The translations under genes and the position numbers were made by a program. From the NCBI RefSeq assembly GCF_013359935.1, contig NZ_JABMCB010000179.1, forward strand, positions 62,001-126,000: a DNA stretch of 64,000 nt. Direction: 5' to 3'. This DNA comes from Paenibacillus xylanilyticus. Lineage in GTDB: Bacteria; Bacillota; Bacilli; Paenibacillales; Paenibacillaceae. This document shows, piece after piece, positions 26,044 through 35,704 of the stretch. Each line of letters starts with the position of its first letter. The stretch's first letter is position 1. Below the pieces are notes generated by a model. That model was given only the letters and a program-made list of their open reading frames with translations. It did no database searches and was not told the DNA's origin.

Positions 26044-28650
26044 TTATCGTTGTACCGTCTCCATAACAAAGGCTTCGATAACGTCGCCTTCTTTGAGATC
26101 GTTGTAGTTATCAAGAGTAATACCGCATTCGTAGCCCTGTGCTACTTCTTTGGCATCGTCTTTGTAACGTTTCAGTGAATCAAGCTTACCTTCGTAAAGG
26201 ACAATGCCGTCACGAATCAGGCGCGCTTCAGCTGAACGTGTAATTTTACCTGAGGTAACCATACATCCAGCAATGGTACCCACTTTACTGATTTTGAACG
26301 TGCTGCGAACTTCAGCGTGACCAATCACATTTTCTTTGTAGATCGGATCAAGCATCCCTTTCATCGCTTGTTCAATTTCTTCGATAACACTATAAATGAC
26401 ACGGTGGAGACGGATATCTACTTGCTCTTGATCTGCAGTTGTTTTCGCCTGATTGTCAGGACGAACGTTGAAACCAATCACGATGGCATTCGATGCAGCC
26501 GCCAAAATGATGTCGGATTCGGTGATGGCACCAGCACCGCTGTGAATGATCTTCACGCGTACACCTTCAACCTCGATTTTTGCAAGTGAACCCTTCAATG
26601 CTTCAACCGAACCTTGAACGTCACCTTTAATAATGACATTCAGATCTTTGATTTCGCCGTCTTTGATGTGTTGGAACAGATCGTCCAATGTTACACGTGT
26701 ATTTGTACCCAAATCGGATTCACGTTGCGTGATCGCACGTTTGTCAGCGATAGAGCGAGCTTTACGCTCATCTTCAAATACCATGAACGGATCTCCCGCA
26801 CCTGGAACTTCAGTCAAACCTGTGATTTCTACAGGTGTTGAAGGTCCAGCTTCTTTCAGACGACGACCTTTGTCATTGACCATCGCACGTACGCGACCGA
26901 AGCAGTTACCTGCAACAAAGGCATCTCCGACTTTCAAAGTACCGTGCTGTACCAAAATACGGGCAACTGGGCCGCGTCCTTTATCCAGCTCGGCTTCGAT
27001 AACTGTACCACGGGCACGTTTGTCCGGGTTCGCTTTGTACTCGTTCACTTCAGCAACGAGCAGGATCATTTCGAGCAGACCTTCCAGACCCATTCTTTGT
27101 TTCGCCGAAACGTTAACAAAGATGGTGTCACCGCCCCATTCCTCAGGAACGAGTTCATAGTTAGTCAATTCCTGTTTTACTCTGTCCGGATCAGCACCTG
27201 GCTTATCGATTTTGTTAACCGCTACGATAATTGGAAGACCCGCTGCTTTTGCGTGGTTAATGGCCTCAACGGTCTGTGGCATAACGCCGTCATCCGCAGC
27301 AACAACGATGATCGTAATATCCGTTACTTGAGCACCACGAGCACGCATGGCTGTAAACGCTTCGTGACCCGGTGTATCCAGGAACGTAATTTTTTTGTTG
27401 TTGATTTCAACTTGGTAAGCACCGATGTGCTGTGTAATTCCGCCAGCTTCGCCGCCTGTTACATTCGTTGAACGAATGGCATCAAGCAATGTTGTTTTAC
27501 CATGGTCAACGTGACCCATAATCGTTACAACCGGAGGACGGGATTGCAGATCCGCAGGATCATCATTCTCTTCCACCGTTTCGAAACGGTCGTCTTCAAC
27601 CACAATTTTCACTTCAACCTCAACACCGAATTCACCTGCGAGCAGAAGAATGGTATCAATATCGAGCTCTTGGTTAATTGTAGCCATAACACCCATACCA
27701 ATGAGTTTTTTGATAACTTCGGAAGCATCTTTGTGAAGCAGCTTCGCTGTTTCACCTACAGTCATATCACCGCGTACGATGATTTTCTTAGGTGTATTAT
27801 CAATTTTCTCACGTTGTTGGTACTGTTGTTGATTTCTGTTACGGTTGTTCTTGCCACCGCGGTTGCCACGGAAGTTGCCGCCACGGTTGTCGTCATAACG
27901 ACGTCCGCCGCCGCCACTGTTTGAACGGTTGCCGTTGTTGCTGTTATTACCGGAACTGCCTTGGCCGCCTCTACGTTGGCCTTGACCTTGGCTCTGTCCT
28001 TGGCCACCGCTACGGTTGCCGCCATTGCCAGTGTTGCTTGGTCCAGCGCTTCTCACTTGGCCGCCGCCACTGTTGTTCGGACGTTGTCCTGAACCTTGTG
28101 GACGTGAAGCTGTGCTGCTTGTTCCGCCTTGTGGACGTGAAGCTGTACTGCTTTGTCCGCCTTGCGAAGGTCTGGAACGATTACCTGTTTGTCCGCCCTG
28201 GCTGGAGCCTTGGGAAGAGTTTGTTCTGTTGCGGCTATCTTGGCCGCTGGGTCTTTGGGAGCCGTTGTTATTGTTTGAATTTGGTCTGTTGTTCATACCT
28301 ACCTGCTTTTCCTGTTGTATTTTTGTTTGTACGGGACTACCGGATGTATTACTGTTGTTCGGCGTGTTCGCTCCGCCGGCCGGCTTACTGCTGTCCACTG
28401 TTTTTTCACTGCGCACCGACGAAGTAGCGACTGGTTTTGCTTCGCTGCCTTGTTTGGATGCTGCAGTGGATTTTATATCTTTAAAAAATTGTTCCACCTT
28501 ACCCACTGAACCATTCTCCATGACACTCATATGATTGTTTACGGGGATATCCAGTTTTTTAAGAATGGTTATAATTTCTTTGCTGCTCATATTAAGGGAC
28601 TTCGCATATTCATAAACTCGCAATTTATCCTTGTTTTCCTGTTTACTCAA
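26044..28650 (-). CDS. infB: Translation initiation factor IF-2
   Basis: An 868-residue GTPase that delivers fMet-tRNA to the 30S and promotes subunit joining. An N-terminal IF2N domain (about 9-58, [22 protein letters not shown]) is followed by a very long Gly/Gln/Ser/Asn/Arg-rich region (about 60-285) and a second IF2N (about 287-340). The G domain has GHVDHGKT at 379-386, then NKID, and C-terminal beta-barrel domains follow. The start is TTG, nine bases after GGAGG, overlapping the ylxQ end by eight bases. The low-complexity stretch includes two adjacent copies of [10 protein letters not shown] second in-frame internal initiation site, known in some bacteria, was not searched for. Confidence 0.97.
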   Translation of the reverse strand: MSKQENKDKLRVYEYAKSLNMSSKEIITILKKLDIPVNNHMSVMENGSVGKVEQFFKDIKSTAASKQGSEAKPVATSSVRSEKTVDSSKPAGGANTPNNSNTSGSPVQTKIQQEKQVGMNNRPNSNNNNGSQRPSGQDSRNRTNSSQGSSQGGQTGNRSRPSQGGQSSTASRPQGGTSSTASRPQGSGQRPNNSGGGQVRSAGPSNTGNGGNRSGGQGQSQGQGQRRGGQGSSGNNSNNGNRSNSGGGGRRYDDNRGGNFRGNRGGKNNRNRNQQQYQQREKIDNTPKKIIVRGDMTVGETAKLLHKDASEVIKKLIGMGVMATINQELDIDTILLLAGEFGVEVEVKIVVEDDRFETVEENDDPADLQSRPPVVTIMGHVDHGKTTLLDAIRSTNVTGGEAGGITQHIGAYQVEINNKKITFLDTPGHEAFTAMRARGAQVTDITIIVVAADDGVMPQTVEAINHAKAAGLPIIVAVNKIDKPGADPDRVKQELTNYELVPEEWGGDTIFVNVSAKQRMGLEGLLEMILLVAEVNEYKANPDKRARGTVIEAELDKGRGPVARILVQHGTLKVGDAFVAGNCFGRVRAMVNDKGRRLKEAGPSTPVEITGLTEVPGAGDPFMVFEDERKARSIADKRAITQRESDLGTNTRVTLDDLFQHIKDGEIKDLNVIIKGDVQGSVEALKGSLAKIEVEGVRVKIIHSGAGAITESDIILAAASNAIVIGFNVRPDNQAKTTADQEQVDIRLHRVIYSVIEEIEQAMKGMLDPIYKENVIGHAEVRSTFKISKVGTIAGCMVTSGKITRSAEARLIRDGIVLYEGKLDSLKRYKDDAKEVAQGYECGITLDNYNDLKEGDVIEAFVMETVQR

Positions 28651-28972
28651 TATACTCCACCTCCGACATTATACCGACTTGCTTGGAGATCATTTTTGCA
28701 AACCCTCGATCCGTTACTGCAAGAACAACCCGCGTTTCTTTACCGATACTTGAACCCAGACTATCCCGGTCAAATCCGATCACCAGAGGAACCTTGTATG
28801 TTCCACATTTGTCGCGAAATTTCTTTTGTGTATTGGCCGAGGCGTCACCCGCAACAATAACCATTTTAGCTTCGGAAGAACGGATCGCCTTAAGCACGAT
28901 TTCTTCACCCGTCACCAGCTTGCCTGCACGCATAGAGAGTCCCAGATAAGACAACGTTTTGTTATTCATCAT
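28643..28972 (-). CDS. ylxQ: L7Ae-family RNA-binding protein YlxQ
   Basis: A 109-residue L7Ae/L30e-fold protein with [21 protein letters not shown] and [16 protein letters not shown], the family's kink-turn-binding face. Its B. subtilis relative is a ribosome-associated or K-turn-binding protein; its exact role is not settled. The ATG at 28972 follows GGAG by eight bases and overlaps the rnpM stop; the second ATG (28969) is equally possible. It overlaps infB by eight bases. The gene order nusA-rnpM-ylxQ-infB matches Bacillus. Confidence 0.85.
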   Translation of the reverse strand: MMNNKTLSYLGLSMRAGKLVTGEEIVLKAIRSSEAKMVIVAGDASANTQKKFRDKCGTYKVPLVIGFDRDSLGSSIGKETRVVLAVTDRGFAKMISKQVGIMSEVEYIE

Positions 28973-29270
28973 GATCACGCTCCTGCGCTGCGATGAAATC
29001 ATCTTCAACAGAAGCGAAGTCAGCAGCCAATTGCTCGTAAATTTCAGGTGAAACCTTGCCTTTCAGCGCACGATCCAAAGACCGGTTTTTGAGTGCAAGT
29101 TTAAAACAGGATTCCTTGCCGCATAAATAAGCGCCACGTCCGGATTTTTTGCCAGTCAAATCGATCAGCACTTCATCCTCTGGCGTTTTAACGATACGGA
29201 TCAGCTGCTTTTTGGGCATCATTTCTTGGCACGCCACACATTTGCGCAGCGGCACTTTTTTCTGTTTCAT
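28962..29270 (-). CDS. rnpM: YlxR/RnpM, DUF448 RNA-binding protein
   Basis: A 102-residue DUF448 protein: RKCVACQEMMPKKQLIRIV at the N-terminus, then GRGAYLCGKESCFKLALK, the family's GRGAYLC signature. The B. subtilis homologue has been described as an RNase P modulator. It lies 25 bases after nusA and overlaps the ylxQ start. An acidic, His-containing tail (about 85-102) extends beyond the compact domain. Confidence 0.9.
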   Translation of the reverse strand: MKQKKVPLRKCVACQEMMPKKQLIRIVKTPEDEVLIDLTGKKSGRGAYLCGKESCFKLALKNRSLDRALKGKVSPEIYEQLAADFASVEDDFIAAQERDHDE

Positions 29271-29295
29271 ACGTTAGCGCCCCCCGTGCTTTACT

Positions 29296-30393
29296 TTAAT
29301 CGACGGAGACGGAATCTTGATGCATTTCCGAAGAAGAATCTTTTTCTCTGCCGAATTCCTGTTCCGCCTGGCTCTCGCTCTTGATGTCGATCTTCCAGCC
29401 GGTCAGCTTCGCTGCCAATCGGGCATTTTGGCCTTTGATGCCAATGGCAAGGGACAGTTGATAGTCCGGAACGATGACCCGGGCCATCTTTTCTTCTTCA
29501 AACACTTGAACTTCCAATACTTTGGAAGGACTCAATGCATTAGCCACATATTCGTCTACCTGTTCGGAATAACGAACGATGTCAATCTTTTCACCGCGCA
29601 GCTCACCCACAATGGTCTGCACGCGCATTCCTTTGGGGCCTACACAGGATCCAACCGGATCAACTTCCTCATTGCGGGAATGAACGGCAATTTTGGAGCG
29701 AAAACCCGCTTCACGTGCAACAGAACGAATCTCAACCACTCCATCAAAAATCTCGGGAACTTCCAGTTCAAAGAGACGTTTCAACAGACCCGGATGTGTA
29801 CGGGACAGAATGATTTGCGGCCCTTTGGTCGTATTCTCGACCTTGGTGATGTATGCCTTAATACGGTCACCATGAACAAATTTTTCGTTCGGCATCAATT
29901 CGGTTAACGGCAGAGCCGCTTCGATTTTGCCCAGATCGATGTAGATATTGCGCAAATCCTGACGCTGCACCACTCCCGTAACGATATCCTCTTCCTTGTC
30001 AACGAAAGCGTTGTAGATCAGGCCGCGTTCGGCTTCACGAATCCGCTGGGTCACTACCTGTTTGGCAGTCTGTGCGGCGATACGTCCGAAATCGCGCGGC
30101 GTAACCTCGATCTCCGCAATATCTTCCAGCTGGAAGTGTGGGTTAATTTCGCGTGCTGCAGGCAATGAAATTTCGGTGCGTGAGTCCAGGACTTCCTCCA
30201 CGATTAACTTGCGAGCATATACCCGAATAACTCCAGTGTTACGATTCATGTCAACACGCACGTTCTGAGCGGTGTTGAAATTGCGTTTATAGCTGGAGAT
30301 TAATGCCGCCTCAATCGCTTCAAACAGCACATCCTTGCTGATCCCTTTTTCCCGCTCCAATTCATTCATTGCTTCAATAAAATCCATACTCAT
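29296..30393 (-). CDS. nusA: Transcription termination/antitermination factor NusA
   Basis: A 365-residue NusA. An N-terminal RNA polymerase-binding domain (about 1-125) is followed by S1 (about 135-200) and two KH domains (about 205-345, with DPVGSCVGPKGMRVQ and SLAIGIKGQNARLAAKLTGW). The short acidic tail lacks the extra C-terminal repeats found in proteobacteria. The ATG (MSMDFIEAM) follows AAAGGGGG; a longer frame to 30423 is unlikely. A hairpin in the rimP-nusA gap (30437-30471) could be a NusA-sensitive attenuator. Confidence 0.96.
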   Translation of the reverse strand: MSMDFIEAMNELEREKGISKDVLFEAIEAALISSYKRNFNTAQNVRVDMNRNTGVIRVYARKLIVEEVLDSRTEISLPAAREINPHFQLEDIAEIEVTPRDFGRIAAQTAKQVVTQRIREAERGLIYNAFVDKEEDIVTGVVQRQDLRNIYIDLGKIEAALPLTELMPNEKFVHGDRIKAYITKVENTTKGPQIILSRTHPGLLKRLFELEVPEIFDGVVEIRSVAREAGFRSKIAVHSRNEEVDPVGSCVGPKGMRVQTIVGELRGEKIDIVRYSEQVDEYVANALSPSKVLEVQVFEEEKMARVIVPDYQLSLAIGIKGQNARLAAKLTGWKIDIKSESQAEQEFGREKDSSSEMHQDSVSVD

Positions 30394-30436
30394 GAATGTT
30401 GATCCCCCTTTCAAACATGGCATCTCATACGTAAAA

Positions 30437-30471
30437 CGGCGAAAGGCTCAGAACTCATGAGCACCTTGCCG
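30437..30471 (-). terminator. Terminator-like hairpin between rimP and nusA
   Basis: On the minus strand CGGCAAGGTGCTCA can pair with TGAGCCTTTCGCCG around a short loop and is followed by TTTTAC. The stem has bulges and the U-run is short, so this may be a partial terminator or attenuator within the operon. Confidence 0.5.
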
Positions 30472-30516
30472 TTATCGTGAGATGTGTCTTTTTCATTAAT
30501 AAAGTGAACAAGGCAC

Positions 30517-30978
30517 TTAAAACAGAATGGCCAAGCGCGCACTAGCAACCTTATCGTAAGGAACCGTGTACTGCTTCTTGCCTGCTTCGATCACAAGCTC
30601 CCCGTTATCAAAGGAAAGCAGTTTGCCTTCAAATTCCTTCAATCCATTCACCGTTTCGTAGGTTGTAACAAAGACGTTTTTACCTACGGATTTCGCAACA
30701 TCCTCCGCTTTTTTCAGTGGACGTTCAGCTCCCGGAGAAGACACTTCAAGGAAATAGACGGTTGGAATCGGATCGTTCTCATCCAGCTTGGCGCTCAGCT
30801 GTTCGCTGATCAAGACGCAATCGTCGATGTCGATGCCACCCTCTTTGTCGACATACACCCGTAAAAACCAGTTGCTGCCTTCTTTGACGTAATCGATGTC
30901 AACCAGCTCGAAACCTTGTTCATTCAAGTAGGGTTGGATCATTTCTTCCACGGTAGATTTAATCTTCGTTGTGCTCAA
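30517..30978 (-). CDS. rimP: Ribosome maturation factor RimP
   Basis: A 153-residue RimP (YlxS), needed for 30S maturation. It has the conserved GFELVDIDYVKEGSNWFLRVYVD segment, then IDDCVLISEQLSAKLDE and LEVSSPGAERPLK. A C-terminal SH3-like domain runs from about residue 92. The start is TTG (MSTTKIK) eight bases after GGAGG; the open frame runs further upstream, but through the leader without a ribosome site. It is the first gene of the nusA-infB operon, with its own promoter and a structured leader. Confidence 0.94.
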   Translation of the reverse strand: MSTTKIKSTVEEMIQPYLNEQGFELVDIDYVKEGSNWFLRVYVDKEGGIDIDDCVLISEQLSAKLDENDPIPTVYFLEVSSPGAERPLKKAEDVAKSVGKNVFVTTYETVNGLKEFEGKLLSFDNGELVIEAGKKQYTVPYDKVASARLAILF

Positions 30979-31059
30979 AACCGATAACCTCCAACTTAGG
31001 TTACACCGGCATATTAGGCCGGCAATTTCTTCATACCCAAGATTCTTGTATACCAAAGA

Positions 31060-31087
31060 CTAAAGAGTGGGTTTCCCCACTCTTTAG
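31060..31087 (-). other. Perfect 12-bp GAAA-capped hairpin in the rimP leader
   Basis: On the minus strand CTAAAGAGTGGG, GAAA and CCCACTCTTTAG form an uninterrupted 12-bp stem with a GNRA tetraloop. It lies about 23 bases after the predicted transcription start. The following TCTTTGG is a poor U-tract. It could end polC read-through or regulate rimP. Confidence 0.65.
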
Positions 31088-31116
31088 AAATTCGTACTAT
31101 CTCGTTCACTTCAGAA

Positions 31117-31145
31117 ATTATAACATAGTCTGGTAATAGTGACAA
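31117..31145 (-). promoter_or_regulatory. Strong SigA promoter of the rimP-nusA-infB operon
   Basis: On the minus strand TTGTCA (31145-31140) is followed after 17 bases by TATAAT (31122-31117). The -35 is 5/6 and the -10 6/6 against consensus, with ideal spacing. It lies between polC and rimP. Confidence 0.85.
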
Positions 31146-31234
31146 GTAAGCGATCTTTCAGGGCATTTACGTACTAATGAAGAAAAAATTACGCATTCCT
31201 CTGAAAGGCAATCCTTTGACTAATTATGCATCCA

Positions 31235-34200
31235 TTAAAAAAGGGAAAGCTGATTGCTCTCCGGCAAACCACGGAAACAACCCATGCCTGACAATAGTTC
31301 GACAATCGTTTTACTCGCCTTGGATTTTTGCTGGAAATCTTCAATGGAAAGGAATTCACCATGTTCTCTAGCAGCTGCAATATTACGCGCTGCATTATCA
31401 CCAATACCAGCCAAGGCTGAGAACGGAGGAATCAGCGTTTTTCCGTCAACGATAAACTTCGTAGCTTCAGAACGGTACAGGTCAATCGGTTTGAGTGAGA
31501 ATCCGCGAGCTGTCATTTCCAGCGCCATCTCAAGGACTGGCAGCATGTTTTTTTCTTTTGGCGGCGCCTGGAAACCCAACTGTTCAATTTCAACAATCTT
31601 CCGATAGATGGCATCGTATCCCTGACATACCAGCTCGATGTCAAACTCATCCGCACGAACGGTAAAATAAGTCGCATAGTACTCAATTGGATGATACAGC
31701 TTGAAGAAAGCAGTACGTACTGCCGAAATAACATATGCGGCTGCGTGGGCCTTTGGAAACATGTACTGGATTTTGAGACAAGAGTCAATGTACCACTGCG
31801 GTACTTTGCATTTTTTCATCTCGTCAATCCATTCCTGTGGCAAGCCGCGGCCTTTACGAACACTCTCTGTAATCTTAAAGGCCAGACTTGCATCCATGCC
31901 CGCCTTGTATATAAGGAATAACATGATGTCATCCCGGCAGCCAATTACCGTTTTAATGTTACATGTACCATTCTTGATCAGTTCTTGCGCGTTGCCAAGC
32001 CATACTCCTGTTCCATGAGACAGTCCCGAAATCTGCAGTAGATCGGCAAATGACGTAGGCTGGGATTCGATAAGCATTTGACGCACAAACTTCGTTCCCA
32101 TCTCGGGTACACCAAAGGTTGCAACAGGAGAACGAATCTGTTCAGGAGTTACTCCAAGGGCATCCGTGGAGTTGAACATGCTCATGACTTTTGGATCATT
32201 CATCGGGATAGTGGTCGGATCGATTCCTGTCAAATCCTGCAGCATCCGCATCATGGTCGGATCATCATGTCCCAGTATATCCAGTTTCAACAGATTTTCT
32301 TCAAAGGCATGATAATCAAAGTGGGTCGTTTTCCATTCTGCATTGACATCATCCGCAGGATATTGAACAGGAGTAACGTCTTCCACTTCAATATAATCCG
32401 GCACCACGACAATTCCACCTGGATGCTGTCCCGTGCTGCGCTTCACCCCGGTACAACCGGAAGCCAGACGATTCAGCTCTGCTCCGCGCCATTTCTTATG
32501 ATGCTCTTCCTCATATTTCTTGGCAAAACCAAAGGCTGTTTTCTCGGCAACGGTACCTATGGTCCCTGCTCGGAATACACTCTTCTCGCTAAATAGCACT
32601 TTCGTGTAGTTGTGAGCATGTGGTTGATAATCGCCTGAGAAGTTCAAGTCGATATCGGGGACCTTATCCCCTTTGAAACCAAGAAACGTCTCAAACGGAA
32701 TATCCTGTCCTTCACCTTTCAGTCTGCCACCGCAATTAGGACACTCCTTCTCCGGAAGGTCAAATCCACTTGGCACACTCCCGTCCAGGAACCATTCGCT
32801 GTGCTTGCACTCCGGGTTTACGCAGATGTAGTGTGCAGGCAGCGGATTAACTTCGGAAATGCCGAGGAATGTAGCTACAACAGAAGAACCAACCGATCCC
32901 CGGGAGCCGACAAGATACCCATCCTGATTCGATTTTTTCACCAGCCGCTCCGAGATCAGATAGTTGGCTGAGAAACCGTACTTGATAATCGGCTGCAGCT
33001 CTTTCTCCAGGCGTGCCACAATAACTTCAGGCAGGTCTTCACCATATATCGACTTTGCCGTATTATAGCAGGTGTTCCGGATCTCTTCGTCCGCACCCTC
33101 CAGAATTGGCGTAAACAGCTTGTCCGGGAACAGCTTGATTTCCTCAAAACGGTCTGCAAGTTCAATCGTATTGGTGACGACAACCTCATAGGCTTTATCC
33201 TGACCGAGGAACTGGAATTCTTCCAACATTTCTGCTGTGGTTCTAAAATGAGCATCCGGCTTGCGCTGGTCTTTAAGCGGACTGAAACCGGTAATCCCGT
33301 GGATGGTAATGTCACGATAGATTTTGTCCCTCGGCTCCAGATAGTGCACATTGCCTGTAGCAATAACTGGTTTGTTCAATTTGGCTCCGATATCAACCAC
33401 TTTGCGTACTGCAAGTTTCAATTCCTCTGGTGTGGCAACAAGCCCCTTGTCCACCAGATGCATATACATCGTCAGGGGTTGAATCTCCAGAATGTCGTAA
33501 AACTCGGCGATTTCTTCGGCCTCTTCCAGTGATTTATTGAGGACAGCCTCGAAAAACTCTCCTTTTTCACAGCCGGATATAATGACCAGTCCTTCGCGCA
33601 AGCTTACCAGTTTAGATTTCGGAATACATGCGACACGCTTGAAATATTCCGTATGAGACAGGGACACCAGCTTATACAGATTTTTCTTGCCCACATCATT
33701 TAATGCATAGATCCCGCAGTGGAAGGGACGTGTATTCGACAGGTCAACCCCGACGTAATCGTTTAATCGGTCCAGCATAGTTAATCCTTTTAATTGGGCT
33801 GCATCATTCACAAGACCATTTAATATACCTGCGAGTGCAATCGTATCATCAATCGCCCGGTGATGGCTTTCCAGCGCGACTTTGTATTTGTCAGCAAGTG
33901 TGTTCAATCGGTGATTTTTCATTTTTGGATACAAAAGCCGCGCCAGTTCCAGCGTATCCAGTACAGGGTTTGGCAGCTCTGGCATGCCCAAATTTTTAAG
34001 CGTGGCCTGAATAAAGCCCATATCGAATCGGGCATTGTGCGCGACCAGCACCCCATCCCCCGCAAATGCAACAAAGTCGCGAATGACGGGTTCAAGCTCC
34101 GGTGCATCTTTGACCATCTCATCCGTGATGTTCGTCAATTGCTGAATATTGTACGGGATCCGTTCATGCGGGTTTACAAATGTGGCAAACCGGTCGATCT

Positions 34201-35557
34201 CTTTGCCATCCTGCACTTTAACCGCGGCAATCTCTATGATTTTGTTCTGGGTGACGGACAGACCCGTCGTCTCGATATCGAATACGATATAGGTGGCTGT
34301 TTTCAGCTCAATTGGCTGTGGTGCCATGACAACAGCAACAGAATCATTCACTACGTTGGCCTCGAGGCCGTATATCATTTTGATGCCGTTTTTCTTCGCT
34401 GCTTTGGCTGCCTCCGGATAGACCTGTACACCGCCATGATCTGTTACGGCAATGGCCTTATGTCCCCACTCTGCTGCCGTTTTCACGTATTTATCAATGG
34501 ATGTTACAGCATCCATCGTGCTCATGGTGGAGTGCAGATGGAATTCCACCCGTTTTTCCTGTGCTGTATCTTTTCGTGATGGAGGTGCTTTAATTTCGGT
34601 CAGATCCGAAGGAATCATGGCCAGTTCAGGTATTTGCATAAACCGGTCATACTCTACTCGTCCGCGGACCTTGACCCATTTTCCATTAGCCAGCAAGCTG
34701 AGGATTTTGACATCCTCTTTTGTTTTCGCAAACATCTTCATTTGCATGGAATCCGTAAAGTCGGTCAGATAGAAGGTAAAGAGCGTATTTCCGTTTCGCA
34801 GCTCCTTGCGGTCCAGACCAAAGATCGATCCCTGAAGCGTGATCTTCTTCTCTTCATCCTGAACTTCCTGCATCGGTACAGCCGGCTCTTTGATCTCATA
34901 GCCCATCTGCAAACGAACATCACCCTGATCCTCGTCCTCCGGAGCTTCCATCTCGGTGACTTCGCTCATCATCTGTTCAATGACCTGCCGTTCCTCGACC
35001 TTCTTCTGAGCCTGGAACTGTTCCATCGCTTCCTTATTACTTCCCACTTCACCAACTTGTAGTTTAATCCGCAGCGGCAGGTGGAAATACTTTTCATAGA
35101 ATGTCGTAATCGCCTGGTCAATCTGCTTCTTGCGCGCCAGTTCCATCGATGTAGAATCACTCATGGTCAATTGCAGCAAGTCTGCTTCACATTCAAAGGT
35201 AGCCCGGTTCATCCATCCGTTTACGGATGGAATCTCGCGAGTGACCCACTCCAGAAACAGGTTCCAGTATTCGCTGACGATATCACCTGCCTGCACCTGC
35301 TCTGTATATTTAAAACCAAATGTAATTTTGGCGATATGATTCATTTTTTCCTGAATATGCAGGCTGAACGTACGATAGATCGGTGCAGGGACCAACGTAT
35401 CCTTACAGATCAGGATATGCCATTCCCGGTTGCTGCGATTCGTCTCTACCCGTTCAATCCATCCATCCAAAAAATAGGGATCGGTCAGACCTGCCGGAAG
35501 CTCTGCCTGTTTCATCAACAATTCAAACCGTTTTCGTTTCTCCTCGAATCCACTCAT
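31235..35557 (-). CDS. polC: DNA polymerase III PolC-type alpha subunit
   Basis: A 1440-residue replicative polymerase of the Gram-positive PolC class. Domain order: N-terminal region, OB fold (about 240-325), first half of PHP (HLHSTMS at 340), a proofreading exonuclease inserted in PHP (FDIETTG at 426-432), second half of PHP, and a zinc-binding segment (CVNPECKH... CPNCGG, about residue 910-950). The palm follows with the catalytic DIDLNFSG near 968, then the fingers. Length is as in B. subtilis PolC (1437). Start ATG after AAGGAGG. It is the last gene of the pyrH-to-polC run; its terminator may be the leader hairpin at 31060-31087 or may be absent. Confidence 0.98.
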   Translation of the reverse strand: MSGFEEKRKRFELLMKQAELPAGLTDPYFLDGWIERVETNRSNREWHILICKDTLVPAPIYRTFSLHIQEKMNHIAKITFGFKYTEQVQAGDIVSEYWNLFLEWVTREIPSVNGWMNRATFECEADLLQLTMSDSTSMELARKKQIDQAITTFYEKYFHLPLRIKLQVGEVGSNKEAMEQFQAQKKVEERQVIEQMMSEVTEMEAPEDEDQGDVRLQMGYEIKEPAVPMQEVQDEEKKITLQGSIFGLDRKELRNGNTLFTFYLTDFTDSMQMKMFAKTKEDVKILSLLANGKWVKVRGRVEYDRFMQIPELAMIPSDLTEIKAPPSRKDTAQEKRVEFHLHSTMSTMDAVTSIDKYVKTAAEWGHKAIAVTDHGGVQVYPEAAKAAKKNGIKMIYGLEANVVNDSVAVVMAPQPIELKTATYIVFDIETTGLSVTQNKIIEIAAVKVQDGKEIDRFATFVNPHERIPYNIQQLTNITDEMVKDAPELEPVIRDFVAFAGDGVLVAHNARFDMGFIQATLKNLGMPELPNPVLDTLELARLLYPKMKNHRLNTLADKYKVALESHHRAIDDTIALAGILNGLVNDAAQLKGLTMLDRLNDYVGVDLSNTRPFHCGIYALNDVGKKNLYKLVSLSHTEYFKRVACIPKSKLVSLREGLVIISGCEKGEFFEAVLNKSLEEAEEIAEFYDILEIQPLTMYMHLVDKGLVATPEELKLAVRKVVDIGAKLNKPVIATGNVHYLEPRDKIYRDITIHGITGFSPLKDQRKPDAHFRTTAEMLEEFQFLGQDKAYEVVVTNTIELADRFEEIKLFPDKLFTPILEGADEEIRNTCYNTAKSIYGEDLPEVIVARLEKELQPIIKYGFSANYLISERLVKKSNQDGYLVGSRGSVGSSVVATFLGISEVNPLPAHYICVNPECKHSEWFLDGSVPSGFDLPEKECPNCGGRLKGEGQDIPFETFLGFKGDKVPDIDLNFSGDYQPHAHNYTKVLFSEKSVFRAGTIGTVAEKTAFGFAKKYEEEHHKKWRGAELNRLASGCTGVKRSTGQHPGGIVVVPDYIEVEDVTPVQYPADDVNAEWKTTHFDYHAFEENLLKLDILGHDDPTMMRMLQDLTGIDPTTIPMNDPKVMSMFNSTDALGVTPEQIRSPVATFGVPEMGTKFVRQMLIESQPTSFADLLQISGLSHGTGVWLGNAQELIKNGTCNIKTVIGCRDDIMLFLIYKAGMDASLAFKITESVRKGRGLPQEWIDEMKKCKVPQWYIDSCLKIQYMFPKAHAAAYVISAVRTAFFKLYHPIEYYATYFTVRADEFDIELVCQGYDAIYRKIVEIEQLGFQAPPKEKNMLPVLEMALEMTARGFSLKPIDLYRSEATKFIVDGKTLIPPFSALAGIGDNAARNIAAAREHGEFLSIEDFQQKSKASKTIVELLSGMGCFRGLPESNQLSLF

Positions 35558-35704
35558 CGTGTTCCTCCTTGTACCCCCTTAAAACATGAAAAGCTTCTGC
35601 AATCAAAAATGTCCCCGATCCGAACCCGCACCGACTCATTTTATCCGACAGAAGCCTTTCATTACTTACTCATACGGTGAATAGTGCTGGTCGTCCGTGA
35701 TGAC

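Noticed and set aside
28080..28180. Short repeats in infB as a CRISPR-like array
   Set aside because: The repeats are in-frame codons for SRPQGG-type residues without spacers, and part of the IF-2 linker.
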